Assembly: GCA_013329855.1 (NCBI GenBank)
Contig: DUJI01000245.1
Coordinates: 1 to 8,489 of the forward strand
Length of the DNA: 8,489 nt
Source: Thermoplasmata archaeon
GTDB lineage: Archaea; Thermoplasmatota; Thermoplasmata; RBG-16-68-12
Direction of reading: 5' to 3'
The number at the start of each line of letters is the position of its first letter. Position 1 is the first letter of the stretch. Made by a program: the position numbers and the translations under genes. Shown in pieces: positions 1 to 5,152 of the stretch. Below the pieces are notes generated by a model. That model was not told the DNA's origin. It saw only the letters and a program-made list of their open reading frames with translations, and ran no database searches.

Positions 1-400
1 CCGCGATGCCGCCGCCCACGAGAAACTGGACGAGGAGGAGACCGACCAACACCCATCCCCCGCGCTTCCTCGTGATGCCGAGGGCCGCCCACGTCACGAC
101 CAGGGCGCCCACGAGCATCGCGAGGACCCCGGTTGCGAACAGGTTCGGGACGAGGGAGAAGGCGGGCTCGCCGTTGAAGATTCGGAAGAAGCTCGATCCC
201 GGCCAGGCGGGGAAGACGCCCGCGGGGGGAGCGACGTTGCCTTGGAGGACTTCGCCGACCCCGTGCTCGATGCCCGACACACCCAGGATGACGCCGATCG
301 TCGAGACCACAATCCGGGTCGCGCCTCCCTTGACACCCCGGGTGGTGCCCCCGCTCGGTCCAGCCCTGTGCGCGAGGGCGGCTGCATCCGCGGCGGCCAC
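1..400 (-). CDS. Multi-pass membrane protein of unknown function (3' end beyond window)
   Basis: This partial gene runs off the left edge of the window; 133 codons are visible. I did not recognise a named family. Residues about 29-45 form a short hydrophobic segment ending in GIEHGVGEVLQGN. Residues about 84-108 and 116-133 are clear transmembrane helices, separated by a basic RKR turn that suggests a cytoplasmic loop. Between the first two segments lies a conserved-looking stretch with PAWPGSSFF and NGEPAF. The start is a GTG two codons after the TGA of the flavodoxin gene and in the same frame; a GGGAGG about 10 bases upstream fits a Shine-Dalgarno site. The tight junction implies co-transcription, and possibly translational coupling, with the flavodoxin. 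A membrane partner for a redox protein is possible, but that is inference from position only. Confidence 0.75.
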   Translation of the reverse strand, partial: MAAADAAALAHRAGPSGGTTRGVKGGATRIVVSTIGVILGVSGIEHGVGEVLQGNVAPPAGVFPAWPGSSFFRIFNGEPAFSLVPNLFATGVLAMLVGALVVTWAALGITRKRGGWVLVGLLLVQFLVGGGIA

Positions 401-403
401 GGC

Positions 404-952
404 TCATCGCCCTCCCGAACCGACGGCGATGCCAGGGGATTGAAGGGCCCGTGCGATGTCATTCGCCCAGGCCTCGATGCTGTGCCAGTTCCGGAAGTCG
501 CCCTCGGGCAGGATGGCGCGCGCGGCCGGAAGCTTCCGGAGCGCCCGGTGCTTGAACGCCAGCTTCGCCGGATCGAGTGCCCCGAAGAAGATCCGATGCT
601 CTCGCGCGTGCACGGCTTCGATGAGCGCGGGGATCTCCGTAGGCACCAACTCGGGGTCGTCGAGCGCCGAGTCCCCGGGAGCGAGTTGAAGGGGGCCGCT
701 GCTGAAGAGCCAGACCGGACGGTCGGCGAGCACGGCCCGGTTCCGCTGCACGAAGTCGACGGCTTCCGGCATCCAGTGGCCCATGTACACGGCACTTCCG
801 ACCACGACCGCCCCGAAGCCCTCGAGGTCCGGGACGGGCCCAGCGCTCTGGGCCTCCGCCTCGAGTCCGCGATGGCCGAGTTTCTCCGCAATGAACTCCG
901 CGATTTCTCGAGTAGAGCCGTACTTGCTTGCATGGACGATGACGATTCTCAT
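404..952 (-). CDS. Flavodoxin-domain protein (HemG-like)
   Basis: This is a 182-residue flavodoxin-fold protein expected to bind FMN non-covalently and carry electrons in the cytoplasm. The N-terminus, IVIVHASKYGSTREIA, has a first beta strand followed by the S-x-Y-G-S-T-x-x-x-A phosphate-binding loop (residues about 9-18). The later AVVVGSAVYMGHW (about 49-61) matches the second flavin loop. The domain spans about residues 1-165, the usual size for protoporphyrinogen-oxidase-like (HemG/DUF flavodoxin_5) members. No haem genes lie nearby, so a HemG role is not supported and a general flavodoxin call is safer. The ATG overlaps the upstream stop as ATGA, with a GGGGTGA site about 7 bases before it. 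It is the middle gene of a three-gene minus-strand operon with the small protein upstream and the membrane protein downstream. Confidence 0.88.
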   Translation of the reverse strand: MRIVIVHASKYGSTREIAEFIAEKLGHRGLEAEAQSAGPVPDLEGFGAVVVGSAVYMGHWMPEAVDFVQRNRAVLADRPVWLFSSGPLQLAPGDSALDDPELVPTEIPALIEAVHAREHRIFFGALDPAKLAFKHRALRKLPAARAILPEGDFRNWHSIEAWANDIARALQSPGIAVGSGGR

Positions 953-1224
953 GCGTCTTCACCCCCGCCAGTCCCTGCCCGTCCCCGCGGCGCATTCCCA
1001 CGGATCTCCTGGCGTTGGAGGTCCAGTCGGAGGACGCCCTCCGATCCGACGACCTCCAGGACGACCCCATCCAGGAAGCTCGCGCTCGTCAGCCTGCCCA
1101 GCGTCCCCTCAATCAGGACGCCCTCCTGGTTTCCGTTGCTCAGGGACGCGCTCCTCAGGGCAGCCCTTGACTTCAGCTCGACCGTGAAGATCCGCCCCTT
1201 CTTCGCTCCGTCCGTTCGTGTCAT
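949..1224 (-). CDS. Small conserved-looking protein of unknown function
   Basis: This gene encodes 91 residues and I cannot assign it to a family. Residues about 11-72 look like a compact alpha/beta domain: a strand (GRIFTVELKS), a helix with ALRSASL, then strands in EGVLIEGTLGRL and DGVVLEVVGSEGVLRLDL. The last 20 residues are basic and glycine-rich and probably disordered. It has no signal peptide or membrane segment. The ATG is preceded by GGAGAG about 8 bases upstream, which supports this start. Its TGA overlaps the flavodoxin ATG by ATGA, so the two are almost certainly translated from one message. The AT-rich element at 1271-1280 could serve as its TATA box and would leave a leader of about 20 bases. 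A role linked to flavodoxin is inferred from context only. Confidence 0.7.
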   Translation of the reverse strand: MTRTDGAKKGRIFTVELKSRAALRSASLSNGNQEGVLIEGTLGRLTSASFLDGVVLEVVGSEGVLRLDLQRQEIRGNAPRGRAGTGGGEDA

Positions 1225-1270
1225 GGTGATTCTCTCCGGGGGCGAGGACAGTCACGGGCGGCCGATAGTC

Positions 1271-1280
1271 CTTATTTGAC
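1271..1280. promoter_or_regulatory. Candidate divergent TATA element
   Basis: CTTATTTGAC (CAAATAAG on the minus strand) is the only AT-rich stretch between the divergent genes starting at 1224 and 1305. It sits about 28-30 bases before the GTG at 1305, as expected for a leaderless archaeal transcript. On the other strand it lies about 47 bases before the ATG at 1224, leaving room for a short leader with a Shine-Dalgarno site. The match to the archaeal TATA consensus is only moderate in either direction. Confidence 0.4.
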
Positions 1281-1304
1281 AACGATGTTTACCCAGACAC
1301 AGCG

Positions 1305-2105
1305 GTGTGTAACCTGCCGCAAGAGCGGCCCGTACGCCGGCGATCAACCTTGGCACCCCCCGAGAAGGTGGACAAGTTGTTCCTGGAACTGTCCAGCGAG
1401 AGCCGGCTCGACCTCCTCCGCGAATTGGAGGCCAAGGAGCTCCGGATGGGCGAGCTCGCCCGCCGTCTCCGCCTGACGGCCACGGAGGCCACGCGGCAGC
1501 TCAAGCGGATGACGGACGCGTTGCTGATCCGCCGGCTGCCCCAGGGCGCGTACACCGCGACGACCTACGGCCGGCTCGTCCTGCAGCTATCCCCGTCCCT
1601 CGAATTCGTCTCCCGACACCGGGAGTACTTCACGACCCGCGATCTCTCGCAACTCCCCCACCCCTTCCTGAATCGGATCGGTGAACTGTCTCAGGGGACG
1701 CTGCACATGGAGACCATGGAGACCATCGTGACCGGGGAGCAGTTGATGGGGCGCGTCAAGCGGTACTTCTGGGCCATGGTGCCCGGCCCCGGCAGCGAGC
1801 TCCTTGGCCCAACCGTCCATGAGCAAAGGCTCAGGGGCGTCGACTTCCGTTTCGCCGTCCCGGCTGAGCTCTTGCCGCTGAAGGCCCTGCCTCCCGGGGC
1901 CGAACCGGATTTTAAGCTCCGCGGCCTCCCCCAAATCCCCGCGATCCTCGCCGCGACGGATGCGGAAGGTTTCGTCTCCTTTCCTCCGATCGGTGGACGA
2001 TGGGATTACGCCGGTTTCTACGGAAAGGATCCCACGTTCCTCCAATGGACCAGAGACCTGTTCCTCCACTTCTGGGAACAAGGGAAGCGGGCGCCCACTC
2101 TGTGA
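1305..2105 (+). CDS. Winged-helix transcriptional regulator, FilR1/DUF1724-like
   Basis: This is a 266-residue archaeal DNA-binding regulator. Residues about 22-90 form a winged helix-turn-helix: LFLELSSESRLDLLREL, then MGELARRLRLTATEATRQLKRMTDALLI with the recognition helix near 60-70, and a wing ending in TYGRLVLQL. Residues about 97-260 resemble the FilR1/DUF1724 C-terminal part found in many euryarchaeal regulators, beginning with FVSRHREYFTTRDLSQLPHPFLNRIGEL, which usually senses a ligand or redox state. The length is normal for the family. No Shine-Dalgarno precedes the GTG at 1305, but an AT-rich box about 28 bases upstream fits a leaderless start; a TTG at 1350 is an alternative that would still keep the helix-turn-helix. 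It is divergent from the flavodoxin operon, so that operon is its most likely target (inference). Confidence 0.82.
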   Translation: MCNLPQERPVRRRSTLAPPEKVDKLFLELSSESRLDLLRELEAKELRMGELARRLRLTATEATRQLKRMTDALLIRRLPQGAYTATTYGRLVLQLSPSLEFVSRHREYFTTRDLSQLPHPFLNRIGELSQGTLHMETMETIVTGEQLMGRVKRYFWAMVPGPGSELLGPTVHEQRLRGVDFRFAVPAELLPLKALPPGAEPDFKLRGLPQIPAILAATDAEGFVSFPPIGGRWDYAGFYGKDPTFLQWTRDLFLHFWEQGKRAPTL

Positions 2106-2108
2106 TCA

Positions 2109-2327
2109 TCAAGAGCGACCGACGCCCACACCCAGCGGCCGATTTCCCGCCTGGACGACTGTCTCCCAACAGTACTTGCACGAGGTACTTCCGCGAGTCT
2201 CCGCGAGGCCGTCTTGGGCGGGTCTCGCAGCAACGAGCGACGCGACGGCAAACTGCAGACCAATCGGGGCGCCGGCCGACGAGCCGACGATCGTGTAGAA
2301 GTTCTCCCAGCCGGCAGCCACGGTCAA
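2109..2327 (-). pseudogene. Truncated remnant of a membrane protein gene (N-terminus only)
   Basis: Residues 1-36 of this frame (2220-2327) contain WENFYTIVGSSAGAPIGLQF followed by AVASLVAARP. From memory, this closely resembles the first transmembrane segment of a widespread bacterial hypothetical integral membrane protein whose N-terminus reads WxNFYxIVGSSAGALIGLQF. Those proteins continue through several more membrane helices. Here the similarity stops after ARP and the frame runs through low-quality sequence to a TGA at 2109. No other frame resumes the pattern. The TTG start lies 13 bases after the cupin stop and has an AGGAG site overlapping that stop, so it was probably the third gene of the operon before truncation. 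The convergent regulator gene ends at 2105, so a deletion or rearrangement between about 2106 and 2220 is likely. Confidence 0.55.
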
Positions 2328-2340
2328 GGTCGTCGATCTC

Positions 2341-2748
2341 CTAGGGCCGGGGCTTTCGCCGGTAGGCTTCCTCGCTGACCTTCTCCATCCAGTTCACGGC
2401 CTTGCCGTCCAGGGCCTCCTGGATGGCGAAGTGGGTCATCGAGGTGTCGGGCGTGGCGCCGTGCCAGTGCTTCTCGTCCGGCAGGCTCGAAACCACATCC
2501 CCGGGGTGGAGCTCCTGCACAGGACCTCCCCAGCTCTGCACGAGGCCGCGGCCCGCCGTCACGATGAGTGTCTGGCCCAGGGGATGCGTGTGCCAGGCCG
2601 TGCGGGCGCCCGGCTCGAACGTGACCCGCGCGCCCTGGGCACGCCCCGGTGCGCTGGCCTGGAACAGGGGCTCGATGCGCACCTTGCCGGTAAACCAATC
2701 GGCTGATCCTTCGGTGGGCGTTTGCGCGCCCGCCTTCTTGATCTCCAT
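2341..2748 (-). CDS. Mn-cupin hydroxynitrile-lyase-like protein
   Basis: This is a 135-residue single-domain cupin (cupin_2), cytoplasmic, with no signal peptide. The first cupin motif contains [13 protein letters not shown] and the second PGDVV followed by DEKHWHG. His53, His55, Gln59 and His94 form the expected 3-His/1-Gln metal site. Their spacing and numbering match, as I recall it, the manganese cupin (R)-selective hydroxynitrile lyase described from Granulicella tundricola. Ala40, Val42, His106 and Gln110 also sit at the positions discussed for that active site. Related cupins often accompany carboxymuconolactone-decarboxylase-like or DUF2255 genes in bacteria, so the native substrate may not be a cyanohydrin. 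The ATG is preceded by GGGGAG about 7 bases upstream. It lies 24 bases downstream of the DUF2255 gene on the same strand, implying one operon. The bacterial-type family suggests acquisition by transfer (inference). Confidence 0.88.
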   Translation of the reverse strand: MEIKKAGAQTPTEGSADWFTGKVRIEPLFQASAPGRAQGARVTFEPGARTAWHTHPLGQTLIVTAGRGLVQSWGGPVQELHPGDVVSSLPDEKHWHGATPDTSMTHFAIQEALDGKAVNWMEKVSEEAYRRKPRP

Positions 2749-2772
2749 ATCTCGCTCCCCGCCGTAACGAGG

Positions 2773-3156
2773 TCACCGATGGCGTTCGCGGGGCATGACC
2801 TTGACTGTCGCGGCGCGGGCGCGGTCCTCGATCATCGGCCCGAGGTACGGGCTCCCTTGGTACTTCGCCCGGTAGGCGTCGTCGATCCGGTCATTGATCG
2901 GCCCGTCGACGGGCTCGAAGCCGACCTCTTTCGTCATCCCGGCGGCGATGATCCGCCCTGCCCTCTGCCGCACGGCGGCCTGATACCAGCGGGACTTCTT
3001 CCCGTGGTAGGCGCGCACGTACAGGGCGTCGTCGACCGCGACGGACCAAATCCACGTCGGCGTGCCGTACGTCACGCCGTCCTCGCGGAACGGGGAGATG
3101 TGCAGGTCATCCGCCTCGGCAATCTGGCGTAGTTCGTCCTTCGGCCAGGGGGTCAT
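2773..3156 (-). CDS. DUF2255 family protein
   Basis: This is a 127-residue protein matching the DUF2255 family across its whole length. It has an N-terminal PWPKDELRQIAEADDLHISPF, a central GTPTWIWSVAVDDALYVRAY, the GKKSRWYQAAVRQRAG stretch and a C-terminal GPINDRIDDAYRAKYQG followed by the PYLGPMIEDRARAATVKV block. The fold resembles small split-barrel nitroreductase/pyridoxamine-oxidase-like proteins, but no reaction is established. The frame is open further upstream to a GTG at 3177. I chose the ATG at 3156 because GGAGGA (3162-3167) would be a Shine-Dalgarno at ideal spacing for it and would otherwise lie inside codons 4-5. It is the first intact gene of an operon with the cupin, and its start is 17 bases after the stop of a degraded-looking frame. 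The family is common in soil bacteria, so it may have been transferred. Confidence 0.85.
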   Translation of the reverse strand: MTPWPKDELRQIAEADDLHISPFREDGVTYGTPTWIWSVAVDDALYVRAYHGKKSRWYQAAVRQRAGRIIAAGMTKEVGFEPVDGPINDRIDDAYRAKYQGSPYLGPMIEDRARAATVKVMPRERHR

Positions 3157-3173
3157 GTGTGGTCCTCCGGAAC

Positions 3174-3329
3174 TCACTGCCGCAGCAGCGGCTTAGTCGC
3201 CCGGCGCACTTCAATCGCGCATTGGGCGTCCGCCACCCGGTCAAGGAGCCGAGCCATGTCAAAGACCTTGTGGGGGTCAGTCTTTGCGCCACGCAATAGG
3301 TCGATTAGTCGCCACAGGAAGTGGCACAC
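3174..3329 (-). pseudogene. C-terminal coding-like frame of a possibly frameshifted gene
   Basis: This frame, open for at least 51 codons from a GTG at 3329, reads like a genuine protein end. It has an amphipathic helix WRLIDLLRGAKTD, then HKVFDMARLLDRVADAQCAI and EVRRATKPLLRQ before the TGA. There is no convincing Shine-Dalgarno or start, and the frame stays open further upstream behind the neighbouring frame. It overlaps the end of the minus-strand frame at 3305-3511, which is offset by one base. The simplest reading is one gene of about 120 codons broken by a single-base indel near 3330-3390. It could also be a small unrecognised protein directly upstream of the DUF2255 gene. I know no family match. 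Confidence 0.35.
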
Positions 3330-3547
3330 CGGGACCGGAGTTCGATGGAGATTGAAGCGGTGCAGAAGACCTCCTGACCGTTGAACCCCACAGCACCGGG
3401 ATGCATGTTGACGGTCTCCTGGAACTTCCGGATCGCGTCGTTGTACTTGTTCAGGGCGCTGGCGAAATCGCCTCGGAGGAGGTAGTCGTTCGCCTGGTCG
3501 AAGATCGACACCGCGTCCAGGCCATCGAATCGTCTCTCTGCGATGGC
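3305..3547 (-). pseudogene. Helical-repeat-like fragment (TPR-like), probably 5' or internal part of a broken gene
   Basis: On the minus strand this frame, open from 3547 with a GTG at 3511, encodes an amphipathic helix pair: SIFDQANDYLLRGDFASALN then KYNDAIRKFQETVNMHP. The A-x-D-Y-x-x-x-G-D-F-x-x-A-L-x-x-Y-x-x-A pattern is that of a tetratricopeptide-like repeat. The preceding residues AERRFDGLDAVS suggest that an upstream helix belonged to the same protein, but the frame is closed by TAG just before. After about residue 46 the quality falls (cysteine- and serine-rich) and the frame ends at TAA at 3305. The minus-strand frame ending at 3174 may be its true C-terminus after a one-base shift. 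I treat this as a decaying gene; a short functional protein of 68 residues is the alternative. Confidence 0.4.
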
Positions 3548-3694
3548 CTACGATGCGAGATCCGACCGAACGGTCCTGTTCGGTGGCTCGTGGCCGTGGG
3601 GATCGCGGGCGCCGTAGCCGCGGTCTACGTAGTCATGCGCCGGCGGAGGAAGCCTGCCGGGGAGATGCGCACGCCGCCACAGTCCAATTCCTGA
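3519..3694 (+). pseudogene. Remnant of a Kelch-repeat surface protein with C-terminal membrane anchor
   Basis: Two plus-strand pieces lie end to end in different frames. Positions 3519-3587 read RPSNRLSAMAYDARSDRTVL then FGG, a typical Kelch blade strand (MAYDxxSDRxxLFGG). From about 3578 the other frame reads VRWLVAVGIAGAVAAVYVVM followed by RRRRK, an ordinary C-terminal transmembrane helix with a cytoplasmic basic stop-transfer cluster, ending in TGA at 3692-3694. Secreted archaeal Kelch proteins are often anchored this way. The join lacks the remaining blades and changes frame, so this looks like what is left after a large internal deletion plus a frame change. No start codon or promoter is evident, and the 5' end overlaps the minus-strand helical fragment. 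Confidence 0.45.
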
Positions 3695-3888
3695 AATCTG
3701 TCTGACCCAGAGACGGCGTGCAGTCGATGCACCACGCAGATGATTCGGACACAGCCTAACGGGTCCTTCGCATCGCCCGCGCGAGGATGCGGAAACCGCG
3801 TGGGTTCGATTCCCTGGATGGGAACTGAGCTCATCTTGCCGCCTTCCTCCAGAACTGGGTGCACGATTCGAGCGCTCTCGCTCACCCT
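3695..3888. other. Non-coding stretch containing a tRNA-like segment
   Basis: No convincing gene lies here; a minus-strand frame crossing it has no family signature. Within it, 3754-3816 has tRNA-like elements: GCCTAACGGG resembling a D-arm/A-box, a perfect GCGG-AAA-CCGC hairpin (3790-3800), and GGTTCGATTCC, a perfect T-arm/B-box core. The acceptor stem and the outer T-stem pairs are missing, so I do not call a tRNA gene. Confidence 0.3.
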
Positions 3889-3926
3889 CGAAGGAAAAAC
3901 GAAAAGGAACGGAGGGCGTGCCTCCG
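3889..3926 (-). terminator. Terminator of the rpl1-rpl10-rpl12 operon
   Basis: Just after the rpl12 stop the minus strand forms a six-base-pair hairpin, CGGAGG-CACGC-CCTCCG (3910-3926). It is followed by two T-runs (TTCCTTTTCGTTTTTCC, about 3893-3909). Archaeal polymerase terminates on T-rich tracts, and the hairpin adds an intrinsic-like signal. A perfect 14-base palindrome (3925-3938) overlaps the stop codon. Confidence 0.65.
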
Positions 3927-3928
3927 GC

Positions 3929-4234
3929 CTATAGGCCGAAGAGCGCACCCAGGCCCGCAGCGGCCTCTTCCTCCGAGACCTTCTCCTCTTCCTTCTTCTC
4001 TTCCTTCTTCTCGGGCTTCTTCTCGGCTGCGGGTGCGGCCGCGGGAGCGACGGGCATCGCGACGGCGGACTTCAGCGCCTCGTCGATGTTCACGCCCTCA
4101 AGCGCGGCGGTCAGGGCCTTCACGCGCGTCTCGTCGACCTTCACGCCGGCGGCGGTCAGGACCTTCTTCAGGTTCGCCTCGTTCACCGGCTGGCCGGCCG
4201 CGTGCAGGACCAGCGCCCCATATACGTATTCCAT
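3929..4234 (-). CDS. rpl12: Large-subunit ribosomal protein L12 (P1), archaeal type
   Basis: This 101-residue protein is the archaeal stalk protein, which dimerises and binds the L10 spine to recruit translation GTPases. Residues 1-58 form the helical dimerisation domain ([20 protein letters not shown], then [20 protein letters not shown] and a third helix). Residues about 60-70 are an Ala/Pro hinge, 71-90 a charged Lys/Glu tract, and 92-101 the GTPase-binding tail [10 protein letters not shown]. The length is close to the usual 100-110. It is the last gene of the operon, 26 bases after L10, and carries an exceptionally strong Shine-Dalgarno (4241-4248). That fits the need for several L12 copies per ribosome. 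The identification is secure. Confidence 0.97.
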   Translation of the reverse strand: MEYVYGALVLHAAGQPVNEANLKKVLTAAGVKVDETRVKALTAALEGVNIDEALKSAVAMPVAPAAAPAAEKKPEKKEEKKEEEKVSEEEAAAGLGALFGL

Positions 4235-4240
4235 GGTGTG

Positions 4241-4248
4241 TCACCTCC
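4241..4248 (-). promoter_or_regulatory. Very strong Shine-Dalgarno site of rpl12
   Basis: GGAGGTGA on the minus strand is a full eight-base complement to the archaeal 16S rRNA 3' end, six bases before the rpl12 ATG. It is stronger than the sites of rpl1 (AGGAGG) and rpl10 (GAGGTG). That agrees with the higher output expected for the multi-copy stalk protein. Confidence 0.75.
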
Positions 4249-4260
4249 TGGGTAGTTCGA

Positions 4261-5142
4261 TTAGCCTGATTCCTTCGTGGATTCGTCCGCGGGGGCCGCG
4301 GGCACTGCGCTCGACAGGGCGAGCGCCTGGGCCTGGGCCTTCGCGAGGAGGAACTTGACCGAATCCTTCGTCGGGAACCCGCTCTCGATCGACAGGCTCA
4401 GCGCGTGCTGTGCTGCCTTCGCGAGCAGGAGCGGGACCGTCTCCTTGGCCGGATAGCCGATCTCCAGGGCGAGGGCCAGCGCCTCCCGTCCCGCCTGGGA
4501 AATCTGCCCGCGCACGACGACGTCGTCCACGGCGAGCGCGTCCCGGTGGTAGACCATGCCGTCCTCGTAGGCGCCCTTGAGGTCCAATCCGACGATGAGC
4601 GGGAAGATCTCGAGGCGGGCGAGGACCTGGGCGGCCTCGCGCGGGATCTTGTCCCCCGCCTTGCACACGAGCTTGTCCTTCTTGATGACGACCTTGCCCT
4701 TCTCGATCGCGGCGGGCAGGCCGGCCTTCTGGAGCTCGCCGACGACGGGTCCGGGCTTGAAGGGCGTCTCGCCCTCCCGCACCCAGATGTCCATGGGGGC
4801 GATCTCGCCGCCCCGCGCCGGGGCGGGCGTCTTCGTCTTCTCGAGCTCCTTGAACAGCTTGAACGGATTCACGTCGGCCGTGATCACGGCGGTCTGGCCG
4901 TCGATGTCCGCGGCCAAGGCCTCGAGGCCCTTGCGCTTGGTCGCGGCCTCCTTGAGCGCGAGGCGGATCAGGTTGTTCTTCGCGACCAGGATGGACGCGC
5001 GCCCGGCCAGGTTCTTCCGGATCCCCTGGAACTGGGGCGCCGGGATGCCGTGGATGTTCGCCAGGCCGACGACCTTGGACTTCTCGAAGCGGGAGACGAG
5101 GTCCTTCACGATGGCTTGCTTGTAGGGAGCGACGTGCGCCAT
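4261..5142 (-). CDS. rpl10: Large-subunit ribosomal protein L10 (P0, uL10), without the usual C-terminal tail
   Basis: This 293-residue protein is the base of the ribosomal stalk; it binds 23S rRNA and carries L12 dimers. Residues about 1-100 form the rRNA-binding domain (KSKVVGLANIHGIPAPQFQG and LVAKNNLIRLAL are typical). An archaeal/eukaryotic insertion domain follows (PARGGEIAPMDIWVREGETP, then FKPGPVVGELQKAGLPAAIE). Repeated helices near residues 220-285 (EIGYPAKETVPLLLAKA, SGFPTKDSVKFLLAKAQ) are the spine that binds L12. The protein then stops at ADESTKESG. Most archaeal L10 proteins continue into an Ala/Glu-rich linker ending in GLGALFG, which is absent here. I chose the ATG at 5142 because GAGGTG precedes it at good spacing; a GTG at 5151 is an alternative. 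The Shine-Dalgarno overlaps the rpl1 stop, so the two are likely coupled. Confidence 0.95.
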   Translation of the reverse strand: MAHVAPYKQAIVKDLVSRFEKSKVVGLANIHGIPAPQFQGIRKNLAGRASILVAKNNLIRLALKEAATKRKGLEALAADIDGQTAVITADVNPFKLFKELEKTKTPAPARGGEIAPMDIWVREGETPFKPGPVVGELQKAGLPAAIEKGKVVIKKDKLVCKAGDKIPREAAQVLARLEIFPLIVGLDLKGAYEDGMVYHRDALAVDDVVVRGQISQAGREALALALEIGYPAKETVPLLLAKAAQHALSLSIESGFPTKDSVKFLLAKAQAQALALSSAVPAAPADESTKESG

Positions 5143-5152
5143 GGCGTCCACC

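Noticed and set aside
94..933. Long minus-strand open frame of 279 codons
   Set aside because: It is out of frame with the flavodoxin and the membrane protein, both of which have family or membrane signatures; its product is Ser/Arg-rich, as expected for a GC-rich shadow.
242..1279. Plus-strand open frame of 345 codons
   Set aside because: Antisense shadow of the flavodoxin operon; Arg/Asp/Pro-rich with no domain and no start signal.
3734..3830. Complete tRNA gene
   Set aside because: Only the D-arm-like, variable-arm-like and T-loop parts are present; no seven-pair acceptor stem or standard anticodon arm could be formed on either side.
3625..3948. Minus-strand open frame of 107 codons between rpl12 and the Kelch remnant
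   Set aside because: It crosses the operon terminator and the tRNA-like segment, starts inside rpl12, and shows no hydrophobic or helical pattern typical of a real protein.
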